From assembly GCF_004770105.1 (NCBI RefSeq), contig NZ_RQEY01000016.1:248001-312000 (forward strand): a DNA stretch of 64,000 nucleotides. The letters are read 5' to 3'. The first letter of the stretch is position 1, and each line of letters begins with the position of its first letter. Made by a program: the position numbers and the translations under genes. This stretch comes from Leptospira andrefontaineae. Lineage in GTDB: Bacteria > Spirochaetota > Leptospiria > Leptospirales > Leptospiraceae. Shown here piece by piece: positions 54,510-62,477 of the stretch. A model generated the notes under the pieces. That model saw only the letters and a list, made by a program, of their open reading frames with translations. It made no database searches and was not told the DNA's origin.

Positions 54510-55787
54510 ATGAAGAGAAAATTAATCATGCTTACCGTTTTGCTGATAAGCTTGTCTTCGACTAGTTTGTTTGCGAGTAGGGGAGCAGTAACTGAAAGTC
54601 CGATCGATATATTCGAAAAGTCTGCGGAAGCAAAATCACTTGCTGTGCAAAGACAAGTGCAAGTAGCGGCAAACCTGCCGGTGCACAAGGCTTTGTTTTA
54701 TGGCACACATAACTCCTATAATAGCAAAGCGTATGCAGGACCTTTCTTTTCTTACGCTTTCCCGAACCAACAGGTTTCTATTACTGACCAGTTGAGATTG
54801 GGAGCTAGGTTTATAGAATTAGATATTCATTATTATTTGAGCACGAATTTCAAAAATGATTTCTTACTTTGCCACGCTAAATCCGACGATATTGGGTGTA
54901 ACGTATTCGATCGTCCTGCGAGCAAAGGATTAGAGGAGATTCGCAACTGGATTTCTTCTCCTCAAAACAGAAACGAAGTTCTGGTACTTTATTTTGAGGA
55001 TTATCTGGATGGAAGACAAGATGAGTTCTTGGGAATCGTTAGAAGTTACCTAGATCCATATCTATACAGATATAGCGGTTCTTGCGAAGACATTCCGAGC
55101 GCTGCAAATATGCCTAAACTCAAAGACATCGTTTCTTCTAATAGAAGGATCTTGATGATGAGCAACGGTTGCTATGGCGGAGTTTGGAATCAATACTCAA
55201 AAAGGATTTTCTTCGGAAGTAATACAATTAGCCCTAAAGCTTTCCAAGGTTATCCTAGCTGTAACTGGTCTAGAAGTGTATATGATAACACTATGACTCG
55301 TGTTTTCAATGATAGCACCAACTACTTTGGTATCTATGATGGTGTGAAAGAAAGTGGAGTATTCACAAATGATAATATTGCTCAGATGTTATCTTGTGGC
55401 ATCAGCGTATTCGGGATAGATCAATTCAGCCCCGACTTTGCAAAACAAGGACTTTGGTCTTGGGATAACGCAGAACCAAACGATTATGGTGGAGCAGAAG
55501 ACTGTTTACAGATCGTAGGAAGTGGACGTTGGAACGATAACAAATGTTCCAATAGCTATCGTTATGCTTGTAAAGATGGAAGCGGAAACTGGGCAATCAC
55601 GGATGCTTCTGGAAATTGGGCAAATGGAAAGAGTGCATGTTCTGCTAGAGGCTGGAACTTCTCTTCTCCTGTAACTCCATATGAAAACAAGAAACTCCAA
55701 GAGGCAAAAAATGCTAAGGGAGTTTCAGAAGTATGGGCAAATCTTACCGACCAATACTCGGAAGGATACTGGGAAGCCGGAAGATAA
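54510..55787 (+). CDS. Exported PI-PLC-like phosphodiesterase with C-type-lectin-like tail
   Basis: 425 residues from ATG 54510, which directly begins a signal peptide (MKRKLIMLTVLLISLSSTSLFA); the ATG at 54447 would place 21 polar residues in front. The PI-PLC X barrel has paired catalytic His, H67 in GTHNSY and H122 in LLCHAKSD, and acidic ELD (103-105). Residues 316-354 (WSW..EPND..EDC..GRWND..C..YAC) look like the second half of a C-type lectin domain, and 370-421 (W..GKSACSARG..ENK..VWANLTDQ..W) like the first half, so the lectin segment appears permuted. The enzyme should cleave phosphatidylinositol or related lipids outside the cell. A strong terminator follows. Confidence 0.85.
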   Translation: MKRKLIMLTVLLISLSSTSLFASRGAVTESPIDIFEKSAEAKSLAVQRQVQVAANLPVHKALFYGTHNSYNSKAYAGPFFSYAFPNQQVSITDQLRLGARFIELDIHYYLSTNFKNDFLLCHAKSDDIGCNVFDRPASKGLEEIRNWISSPQNRNEVLVLYFEDYLDGRQDEFLGIVRSYLDPYLYRYSGSCEDIPSAANMPKLKDIVSSNRRILMMSNGCYGGVWNQYSKRIFFGSNTISPKAFQGYPSCNWSRSVYDNTMTRVFNDSTNYFGIYDGVKESGVFTNDNIAQMLSCGISVFGIDQFSPDFAKQGLWSWDNAEPNDYGGAEDCLQIVGSGRWNDNKCSNSYRYACKDGSGNWAITDASGNWANGKSACSARGWNFSSPVTPYENKKLQEAKNAKGVSEVWANLTDQYSEGYWEAGR

Positions 55788-55812
55788 TCTAATATACTTT
55801 CTGCTTTAAGGT

Positions 55813-55849
55813 AAAAACGGGATCTTCGAGGAATCGGGGTCCCGTTTTT
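55813..55849 (+). terminator. Rho-independent terminator after the PI-PLC gene
   Basis: AAAAACGGGA pairs with TCCCGTTTTT across a 17-base loop and ends in T7. Confidence 0.8.
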
Positions 55850-55986
55850 TTATTTTTAGGCCAAATTCACCGGAATTTTATCGTCGACTTAAACATTATA
55901 AAAACGGATGATTTACGAAGAATAAAAGTTTTAGCCGGCCTTTTTGGGGGCTCTCCGGCGCTTGGTTAAGGAAACGTTTCAGATTT

Positions 55987-56658
55987 ATGATCCAATCTTT
56001 CTTTAAAATTTTATTTGCGGAAGATAACGAAACTTCTGCCGAATTGCTCATTCATTTTTTGGAAAGGTTCAATTTCGAAGTGGACCATGTCGTAGATGGA
56101 ATGGCAGCTGAACTTAAATTAAGAAAAACCAAATATGATTTTATCCTCTTGGATAATATGATGCCCGTACTTTCGGGGGTCCGCCTAGCAAGTAAGGTCC
56201 CTGATCTGAATAAAAATACCCCCATTGTCTTCTTAACTGCTAGCAACGAAAAAGAAGAGGTCATGGCTGCAGCACATAGTAAACAACTTGTAGGTTATAT
56301 TCTCAAACCTTTTGATCCAGAAAAACTTTTACAAAAGATCGTTTCGGTACTGAAAATCCCGGAAGATATGCTTGTGGACAAAAAGAAATATCCATTCTCG
56401 ATTGAAAGGACCCAAAACGTATCTTACGGAAATGGAGTGAAACTCATCGGTTGTCCTTTCCAAAAAAATGCGGAGAAGATCGCCCAAGAGATCGCATTTG
56501 TTCTGAAGGAACTCCCCGGAGTTCGTAAGTTCTTCATCGAAGTGGGAGAAGAATTCTATTATCACAAAAGAGCCCAGGAAATCCTGGCCTCCCTAGTGAC
56601 CCGTCTGGCTTCTAAATACGAGATAAGGGAAGAAGATATTCTCATACTTTCTCCTTAA
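55987..56658 (+). CDS. Response regulator with unassigned C-terminal domain
   Basis: 223 residues. The receiver (1-120) has D56 in FILLDNMMPVLSG, a Thr in FLTASNEKEE and K107 in YILKPFDPEKL. Residues 130-223 (SIERTQNVSYGNGVKLIGCPFQ, IAQEIAFVLKELPGVRKFFIEVGEEFYY, ASKYEIREEDILIL) form a small alpha/beta domain that I cannot place in a DNA-binding or enzymatic family. No kinase adjacent. No clear ribosome site before the ATG. Confidence 0.78.
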   Translation: MIQSFFKILFAEDNETSAELLIHFLERFNFEVDHVVDGMAAELKLRKTKYDFILLDNMMPVLSGVRLASKVPDLNKNTPIVFLTASNEKEEVMAAAHSKQLVGYILKPFDPEKLLQKIVSVLKIPEDMLVDKKKYPFSIERTQNVSYGNGVKLIGCPFQKNAEKIAQEIAFVLKELPGVRKFFIEVGEEFYYHKRAQEILASLVTRLASKYEIREEDILILSP

Positions 56659-56715
56659 TTTTTTTGGAACCGACTTTTTAGGCTCCGGTCCCAGGAGCAT
56701 AAAGAGGAGAAATGA

Positions 56716-57168
56716 ATGTTTCGCAAAATTACGAAAATAACCGCGATTTTGTTGGTGCTGGGGACTACCGCCCTACTGACTCAAGGCTGCCATCATAAAT
56801 GGATGTCTCATGAGAAAAGAGCCAATTATATCGTCAAAAAACTTAAATCAGAATTGGATCTAACTGATACACAAGCAGCTGCCCTTGATAAAATAAAAGA
56901 GGACGTGCTTGCAAAACGTAAAGAGCTAAAGATGGGCGGACACTTCCTTCCTAAGGAAGCAGTAGAAGAACTTCGTGCTGACAAATTGAATCCTGAAAAA
57001 TGGAACAAACTGGGCGAAGAAAGAGAAAAAAAGATCGCAGCTCTTAGAGTATTTTTCACCAAAAAGGCAGTGGATTTCCACGCGATATTAACTCCCGAAC
57101 AAAGAGGGAAACTGGCGGATCTAATCCTTAAGTTCCAGAGTAAATTCGATAAGGAAGACGAGGATTAA
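56716..57168 (+). CDS. Spy/CpxP-like periplasmic sensor lipoprotein
   Basis: 150 residues. Lipobox LTQGC near residue 25. The rest is helical with the LTxxQ-type repeats of the Spy/CpxP/CnrX fold: DLTDTQAAALDKIKED and ILTPEQRGKLADLI. His-rich start (GCHHKW) could bind metal. GAGGAG precedes the ATG. The ECF sigma gene follows after 24 bases and the anti-sigma-like gene after that, so it may be the periplasmic sensor of the trio, as CnrX is for CnrYH. Confidence 0.82.
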   Translation: MFRKITKITAILLVLGTTALLTQGCHHKWMSHEKRANYIVKKLKSELDLTDTQAAALDKIKEDVLAKRKELKMGGHFLPKEAVEELRADKLNPEKWNKLGEEREKKIAALRVFFTKKAVDFHAILTPEQRGKLADLILKFQSKFDKEDED

Positions 57169-57192
57169 TTTCCAAAGTCTTTCGGAGGTAAA

Positions 57193-57750
57193 ATGGGAGA
57201 GGCAGAATTTTCCCGCTTCGTAGAAGAAACCAGGGAGATCGTCTTAGCGGCGATCTCCCGTTACTTGTATGAACGCTTTGCATATGCGATAGATGATGTC
57301 GCACAGGAAACATATCTTCGCGCTTATAAGGCATTACAAAAAGGTCAATTTAGGGGAGACTCTAAGCTGACCACTTGGTTATACACAATCGCTAGGAACG
57401 AATCCATTCGTATGAATGAAAATCTAGTTAGGGAAGAAACCAAGGCGGAGAAAGCCGGAAAAAGATCGGAAGAAGATTCCAGAAGTTTCGCTTTTGATAA
57501 AGAACTCCCGGAGGATAGAGAAGATCTTCCTACTTGGGAAAAAGCAAAACTTTGGATTGGCAATCTTCCCGAAGCGTATAGAAGTGTGATCCAATATTAT
57601 CTTTCCGGATATTCCGAAAAAGAGATCGCAGAAGTTCTGGGAGTTCCTGCGGGAACGGTAAAATCCAGAGCGGCTAGAGGAAAGGAAATGTTGCGAAGAA
57701 TGCAGAACTCCGAAAAAAGAGAAGGAGGAGAAGTATGGGGAAAATATTAA
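57193..57750 (+). CDS. ECF RNA polymerase sigma factor
   Basis: 185 residues. Region 2 is seen in YAIDDVAQETYLRAYKAL and STWLYTIARNESIRM-type sequence (here TTWLYTIARNESIRMNEN). Region 4 is LPEAYRSVIQYYLSGYSEKEIAEVLGVPAGTVKSRAARGKEML. The acidic/charged linker sits between. GGAGG lies before the ATG. The anti-sigma-like gene starts inside its last codons (16-base overlap), giving coupled expression. Confidence 0.92.
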   Translation: MGEAEFSRFVEETREIVLAAISRYLYERFAYAIDDVAQETYLRAYKALQKGQFRGDSKLTTWLYTIARNESIRMNENLVREETKAEKAGKRSEEDSRSFAFDKELPEDREDLPTWEKAKLWIGNLPEAYRSVIQYYLSGYSEKEIAEVLGVPAGTVKSRAARGKEMLRRMQNSEKREGGEVWGKY

Positions 57751-58037
57751 AAGATTGTCTACCAATGAAGGAAGAGATCGAAAAAAGAAAATCAGATCCG
57801 AACTGGTCTAAAAATTTAGCTTCTTGTGTGATCGATAGATACACAAAAGAAGAAAGTTCTAAAAAGTTGGTCCAGTTCCCGATCAGAAATGTATTAGCGG
57901 CCGCGGCTGCACTCCTCTTAGGCATTTCTATCGGTTGGTATTCTTTTGCCGGGCAATTCAACTCAGAAGATGAATACTATCTTGGTGTTTCTTCTATTTT
58001 AGAAGGCGAATCTTACCTTACCACTCTGGAAGAATAA
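57735..58037 (+). CDS. Single-pass membrane protein, probable anti-sigma factor
   Basis: 100 residues: a cytoplasmic N-terminus of about 50 residues, one membrane helix (about 52-70, NVLAAAAALLLGISIGWYSF) and a short periplasmic tail ending EGESYLTTLEE. Its ATG lies within the sigma gene, after GGAGGAG. Position and topology fit an anti-sigma factor that holds the sigma protein at the membrane. No zinc HxxxCxxC motif, so it would be of the non-ZAS type, like CnrY. Confidence 0.75.
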   Translation: MGKILKDCLPMKEEIEKRKSDPNWSKNLASCVIDRYTKEESSKKLVQFPIRNVLAAAAALLLGISIGWYSFAGQFNSEDEYYLGVSSILEGESYLTTLEE

Positions 58038-58043
58038 ATAGAT

Positions 58044-58075
58044 CGGGCCTGAATTCTCTGGCCCGTCATTCTCTT
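58044..58075 (+). terminator. Terminator-like hairpin after the sigma operon
   Basis: CGGGCC (58044-58049) and GGCCCG (58060-58065), then CATTCTCTTT. Short but GC-rich. A second stem, ATCTCCTGGAAT/ATTCCGGGAGAT (58089-58116, one G-U pair), follows. Confidence 0.5.
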
Positions 58076-58193
58076 TAATCTAAGCCGAATCTCCTGGAAT
58101 CAAAATTCCGGGAGATGTTCCGCTAAATCCAAAAAAATCACAAGCACAGTAAACATTCTACTACACGTAACTCCCATATTCCCCAGGAGGAGA

Positions 58194-58553
58194 ATGTTTA
58201 TGAAAAATTTATCACTCACAGTTCTGGACGGTTTTTTAACCGGCGATCCGGAACTAAAGAGAACCCAAGCTGGAAAGTCTGTCACAAATTTTACAGTGGC
58301 GGTGAACCATAACTACAAAAGAGCAGAAGGAGAAGAGTCCGAGGTTTCCTACGTAGACGTAGAGGTTTGGGAAAGGCTTGCTGAAAATTGTTCTGAATAT
58401 CTTAAAAAAGGAAAAAAGGTAACAGTAATCGGACATTTAAAACAGGATAGATGGAAAAATCAGGAAGGCCAATCCCGTTCCAAGGTCAAAGTAATAGCGG
58501 ACGAGGTCCGATTCGACAGCTTCGGAGATAGAAAAGAAAAAGAAGCGGCGTAA
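58194..58553 (+). CDS. ssb: Single-stranded DNA-binding protein
   Basis: 119 residues, one OB-fold: LSLTVLDGFLTGDPELKRTQAGKSVTNFTVAVN, SYVDVEVWERLAENCSEYLKKGKKVTVIGHL, then SKVKVIADEVRF. It binds ssDNA as a tetramer during replication and repair. Short C-terminal tail without the usual acidic DDDIPF-type peptide, which is odd: the protein ends REKEAA-like (DRKEKEAA). AGGAGG sits before ATG 58194; ATG 58200 is the alternative. Confidence 0.9.
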   Translation: MFMKNLSLTVLDGFLTGDPELKRTQAGKSVTNFTVAVNHNYKRAEGEESEVSYVDVEVWERLAENCSEYLKKGKKVTVIGHLKQDRWKNQEGQSRSKVKVIADEVRFDSFGDRKEKEAA

Positions 58554-58568
58554 CATCCTCACGAGGGC

Positions 58569-58602
58569 GAGGCCTTGGGAGGATTTTCAAGGTCTCACCT
58601 TT
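58569..58602 (+). terminator. Probable terminator after ssb
   Basis: GAGGCCTTG (58569-58577) and CAAGGTCTC (58588-58596) form a 9-base-pair stem with one G-U pair, followed by ACCTTTCTT. Confidence 0.5.
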
Positions 58603-58643
58603 CTTGACGGTTTGGGTCGGTCCTTGGTTTATGTAGGAAAAGA

Positions 58644-59189
58644 ATGCTTACTATTATTTGGGCCGGTGGACAGCCGGGAAAAATTTCCGAATTGAGAAGA
58701 ATGACCCAAGCGGAATGGGAACATCTTCGCAATGATCTTCCGACTAACGTGAAAACTTTTATAGACTGTGACGAAGATACCGTCTTAATTTCTCATCCCA
58801 ACTTTTCGGAAAAGGAATTGGTAGAAATCTCCAATTTCGATGGCCTCAAATTCTCCGACGGTTTGATCCCAGTGATCACCAAAGATGAGAAGGGCCTTGT
58901 TTTAATGCAGGCATTCTCCAATTTAGAAAGTTTGGAACTCAGCAAAAAAGAATCCCTTGGAATTTATTTCAGCAGGTCCAGGAACCAGCTATGGAGAAAG
59001 GGAGACACTTCCGGACATATCCAAAAACTGAAAAGGATCTTAGCACCCGATGATGGAAGTTTTGTTGTGTACGAAGTGGAACAGGAAGGTGCAGCCTGTC
59101 ACGAAGGGTATTATTCCTGTTTTTTCAGAGAGCAGGATAGAGCTGGGATAAAAAACTTAGTTCCAGAGATCCCTTTTTTAGGGAAGTAG
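58644..59189 (+). CDS. hisI: Divergent phosphoribosyl-AMP cyclohydrolase (HisI)
   Basis: 181 residues. Residues 70-165 match HisI: LIPVITKDEKGLVLMQAF, FSRSRNQLWRKGDTSGH and EGAACHEGYYSCFFRE, giving two of the zinc Cys (C152, C159). At the third site, where HisI normally has DCDxD, this protein has LAPDDGSF: the Cys is replaced by Pro135 and the magnesium Asp cluster is shifted. The first ~68 residues are an extra domain unlike HisE. It would open the PR-AMP ring in histidine synthesis if active; the altered site makes activity uncertain. Confidence 0.75.
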   Translation: MLTIIWAGGQPGKISELRRMTQAEWEHLRNDLPTNVKTFIDCDEDTVLISHPNFSEKELVEISNFDGLKFSDGLIPVITKDEKGLVLMQAFSNLESLELSKKESLGIYFSRSRNQLWRKGDTSGHIQKLKRILAPDDGSFVVYEVEQEGAACHEGYYSCFFREQDRAGIKNLVPEIPFLGK

Positions 59190-59241
59190 AGGTTCCGTAA
59201 AAAGGAAATTTCGCCGATAGAAATACGAGGCAGATGCGGTT

Positions 59242-60261
59242 ATGATTTTTAAAAATACATTCGTGAGAAGATCCGTTGTTTTATTAGGCATACTTGCACT
59301 TTCGGGTGTGGTCGCCTTCTTTGTTACAGATGAGATCAAAGGTGGAGCCGTAGGTGCCGGCCAGGTAAAAGTGGACATCATAGTAGAGCCTGGCGATTCT
59401 CCTTCAGAAGTTACTGAAAATCTTTCCAAGAACGGATTATTAAAATCTTCTAAATATTTCCTTTTTCTAATTAAAGCAACCAGATCTGCAGGAAAGATCA
59501 AGGCCGGTCTATATGAGATCAATGACGGGATGGATGCGCGTAAGATCCTACAAGTGATCACGGAAGGAAAAGTTAAACTTGTCACATTTACCGTTCCGGA
59601 AGGTTATAATAACCGCCAGATAGGCGATTTATTAGTTAAGAAAAACTTAATTAAGACCAGAGCCGATTTTTTGAATGCCGCTTCCAGAACGGAGCTATTA
59701 AGAGAGTTTAAGATCCCTGCAAATAATGCGGAAGGTTATCTATTCCCGGAAACTTACAGTGTTCCGGTGAATTTCCCTGCGGATAAGATCGCAAGGATGA
59801 TGATCAAAAGATTTTATGTTAGATTGGAGAAGGTTCCTGGAGCAAAGGAATTAGATCCTAAAAAACTGCATGAGATCGTGGTCCTTGCTTCAGTGGTAGA
59901 AAGAGAAGCCAAAAAAAATGAAGAAAGACCTTTGATGGCCGGCGTATTCTTAAATCGTTTGAAACAAGATATTCCTTTGGAGTCTTGCGCTACTATCCAG
60001 TATCTTTTTGATAAACCTCATCCTCGTATTTTTGAAAAAGATCTGAAGATCGTTTCTCCTTATAATACTTATATGAATAAAGGATATCCGCCTGGTCCTA
60101 TTTCTAATCCGGGACAACCTTCTTTAGAAGCGGCACTCATGCCAACTAAGACAGAGTATCTATTCTTCTTATTAAAACCGGATGGATTTCATTACTTCTC
60201 TAAAAGTTTTAAAGAACATGCCGAAGCTAAGAAAAAGTATATCGACGTTCTTTACGAATAG
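59242..60261 (+). CDS. mltG: Endolytic murein transglycosylase MltG
   Basis: 339 residues. An N-terminal anchor helix (11-28) is followed by a LysM-like segment and the YceG catalytic domain. Catalytic Glu220 is in ASVVEREAKK; other signatures are NAEGYLFPETY, VFLNRLKQDIPLESC and GYPPGPISNPG. It cuts nascent glycan strands near the inner membrane and sets strand length. The next small gene begins 12 bases later. Confidence 0.93.
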   Translation: MIFKNTFVRRSVVLLGILALSGVVAFFVTDEIKGGAVGAGQVKVDIIVEPGDSPSEVTENLSKNGLLKSSKYFLFLIKATRSAGKIKAGLYEINDGMDARKILQVITEGKVKLVTFTVPEGYNNRQIGDLLVKKNLIKTRADFLNAASRTELLREFKIPANNAEGYLFPETYSVPVNFPADKIARMMIKRFYVRLEKVPGAKELDPKKLHEIVVLASVVEREAKKNEERPLMAGVFLNRLKQDIPLESCATIQYLFDKPHPRIFEKDLKIVSPYNTYMNKGYPPGPISNPGQPSLEAALMPTKTEYLFFLLKPDGFHYFSKSFKEHAEAKKKYIDVLYE

Positions 60262-60273
60262 AGGATTACGATC

Positions 60274-60531
60274 ATGAGTTCCCCTGTAGAAGAAATCGTT
60301 TCGGTCTCAGAACAATTAAAAGAGGTCCAAAGGGCTTTGGATCTTTTTAAAGAAAAGCAGCTTAAAAGAGAATCGGCGAGCGACGCGGCTATTGAATTCG
60401 TAGAAAAGGCAAGTTTGGTTTTGGATCGGGCAGAAAGAAAAGAGATCCTTCTCACTGATGACCAAAAAAGAAGGATCCGAAATAATCTATTAAAGATTAG
60501 ATCTTCTCTGGTCCGCAATATGGAAGGTTGA
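60274..60531 (+). CDS. Small coiled-coil hypothetical protein
   Basis: 85 residues, highly charged and predicted helical throughout (VSEQLKEVQRALDLFKEKQL, AIEFVEKASLVLDRAERKE, then DDQKRRIRNNLLKIR). GAGG precedes the ATG. Co-directional with mltG after 12 bases. No family recognised. Confidence 0.65.
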   Translation: MSSPVEEIVSVSEQLKEVQRALDLFKEKQLKRESASDAAIEFVEKASLVLDRAERKEILLTDDQKRRIRNNLLKIRSSLVRNMEG

Positions 60532-60695
60532 TCTAGGAACTCCTACAGGCTTCTATTGGACAGAGGAAGGCACCTTCTTTCGGACATTCTGTCTCATTTC
60601 TTCCCGAGACTTTGGTTCAAAAACTTAAATGACAGGCCGAAACGGCCCCAGGTTATAGTATTTTGAGTAATATTTCCCAATATCGGTAGGAACAA

Positions 60696-62369
60696 ATGAT
60701 GGCAACGAAAGCTCCGACGGACTCTTCGGCGGCAAAACAGGCTTTAAGCAAGTCTTCAGCAATAATCGAACAAGTAACCAAGGCCTTAGCGGCTAAATGT
60801 AGCTCCAATGGAAAAGTTTCCGTTTCCAAAATGGACCAAAACCAATTCGTACAATACCAAATCGCTTGGTTGACCTCCGAACAAAAGATCGCAGAAAATT
60901 TTATTGATTACGCTTGGAACGATTCTCTCGGAACAGGTGAGCTTGAAAAATTAATGGCTCAGGTTTTTGCAGCAGAAGTTGTTTCTCATATCCGCAGTGA
61001 GTTTAGTTCTAGAACTTCCGAATATGGTATTTCTACTCAGGACCTAATCTCTAAATTATTCGATGAGTCTACGAACAAATTCTTAGAAGAAGCCAGCGCG
61101 ATCGAGAACTACAATCATATCGCTGATCTTATCGTTTCATTAGGACATTTCGGTGCTTATGGACTTAGCGAAGATCACGAAATGTTCCGCCAAACTTTCA
61201 AACAATTCGCGGAAGAAGTTGTAGCTCCTAAAGCAGAGCATGTTCACCGCCATGACGATATCGTTCCTGAAGAGATCATCCAAGGTTTAAGAGACATGGG
61301 ATGTTTCGGTCTTTGTATTCCTGAAACTTACGGTGGACTACAACCAAACGATAAAGCGGATAATATTTCCATGCTTGTTGTAACCGAAGAACTTTCCAGA
61401 GGATCTTTAGGGATCGCAGGATCTCTAATCACTCGTCCTGAAATTCTTTCCAAAGCATTATTAAAAGGTGGAACGGACGCTCAGAAAGAGAAGTGGCTTC
61501 CACTTATCGCTTCCGGCGAGAAGATGGGTGGTATCATGGTAACCGAACCTAATTACGGTTCAGATGTTGCCGGAGTTTCCGTTACCGCTAAAAAAGTGGA
61601 CGGAGGCTGGTCCATCAATGGTGTTAAAACCTGGTGTACTTTTGCAGGATATGCAAACCTTCTTCTAATCCTTGTAAGAACTGAATCCGATCCTGAGTTG
61701 AAACACAAAGGTCTTTCTATTGTTCTTGCAGAGAAGCCAAGTTTCACTGGTCATGAATTTGATTATAAACAAGACGGTGGCGGAAGAATTTCCGGTAAAG
61801 CAATCGGAACTATCGGCTATCGTGGTATGCACTCTTTCGAAGTTTCTTTCGAGGACTATTTTGTTCCTGAAGAAAATCTGATCGGTGGAGAACCTGCAAG
61901 AGGAAAAGGATTCTATTTCCAAATGGAAGGTTTCTCTGGTGGAAGGATCCAAACTGCAGCTCGTGCAAACGGTGTGATGCAAGCGGCTTTAGAGGCCGGT
62001 CTTCGTTACGCTCAAGAGAGACAAGTATTCCAAAAACCAATCTTCGATTATAACCTGACTAAGTATAAGATCGCTCGTATGGCGATGATCGTTCAGGCTT
62101 CTCGCCAGTTCACCAATACTGTAGCAAAACTTTTGGACAACCACCAAGGACAAATGGAAGCGACTTTGATCAAGTTCTACGCTTCTAAAGTTGCGGAATG
62201 GGTGACAAGAGAAGCAATGCAGATCCACGGTGGAATGGGATATGCGGAAGAATACGCAGTTTCTCGTTACTTCGTAGATGCTCGTGTGTTCTCCATCTTT
62301 GAAGGTGCGGAAGAAGTAATGGCTCTTAGGGTAATTGCAAAATCTCTAATGGACCAATACTCTGCTTAA
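60696..62369 (+). CDS. mcd: (2S)-methylsuccinyl-CoA dehydrogenase-like acyl-CoA dehydrogenase
   Basis: 557 residues. Unlike ordinary acyl-CoA dehydrogenases (~380), it has an extra N-terminal helical domain of about 155 residues, the hallmark of Mcd from the ethylmalonyl-CoA pathway. The core has GGIMVTEPNYGSDVAGV, NGVKTWCTFAGYANLL, MHSFEVSFEDYFVP, QIHGGMGYAEEY and catalytic Glu536 in SIFEGAEEV. It would oxidise (2S)-methylsuccinyl-CoA to mesaconyl-CoA and pass electrons to ETF. Ccr at 35672 supports the pathway. Other extended dehydrogenases remain possible. The first of two adjacent ATGs is used. Confidence 0.83.
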   Translation: MMATKAPTDSSAAKQALSKSSAIIEQVTKALAAKCSSNGKVSVSKMDQNQFVQYQIAWLTSEQKIAENFIDYAWNDSLGTGELEKLMAQVFAAEVVSHIRSEFSSRTSEYGISTQDLISKLFDESTNKFLEEASAIENYNHIADLIVSLGHFGAYGLSEDHEMFRQTFKQFAEEVVAPKAEHVHRHDDIVPEEIIQGLRDMGCFGLCIPETYGGLQPNDKADNISMLVVTEELSRGSLGIAGSLITRPEILSKALLKGGTDAQKEKWLPLIASGEKMGGIMVTEPNYGSDVAGVSVTAKKVDGGWSINGVKTWCTFAGYANLLLILVRTESDPELKHKGLSIVLAEKPSFTGHEFDYKQDGGGRISGKAIGTIGYRGMHSFEVSFEDYFVPEENLIGGEPARGKGFYFQMEGFSGGRIQTAARANGVMQAALEAGLRYAQERQVFQKPIFDYNLTKYKIARMAMIVQASRQFTNTVAKLLDNHQGQMEATLIKFYASKVAEWVTREAMQIHGGMGYAEEYAVSRYFVDARVFSIFEGAEEVMALRVIAKSLMDQYSA

Positions 62370-62393
62370 ATTTCTTCTCAAACTCTGAAGAAT

Positions 62394-62424
62394 AAAAAAG
62401 GAAGTCGAAAGACTTCCTTTTTTT
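62394..62424. terminator. Bidirectional Rho-independent terminator
   Basis: AAAAAAGGAAGTC, GAAA tetraloop, GACTTCCTTTTTTT. It lies between the convergent mcd-like and hypothetical genes and has T-runs on both strands. Confidence 0.9.
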
Positions 62425-62477
62425 ATGAGTGAAACAACCCGTCGAGAAGCAAATCAAACTAATAGTATTTGAGTAAC

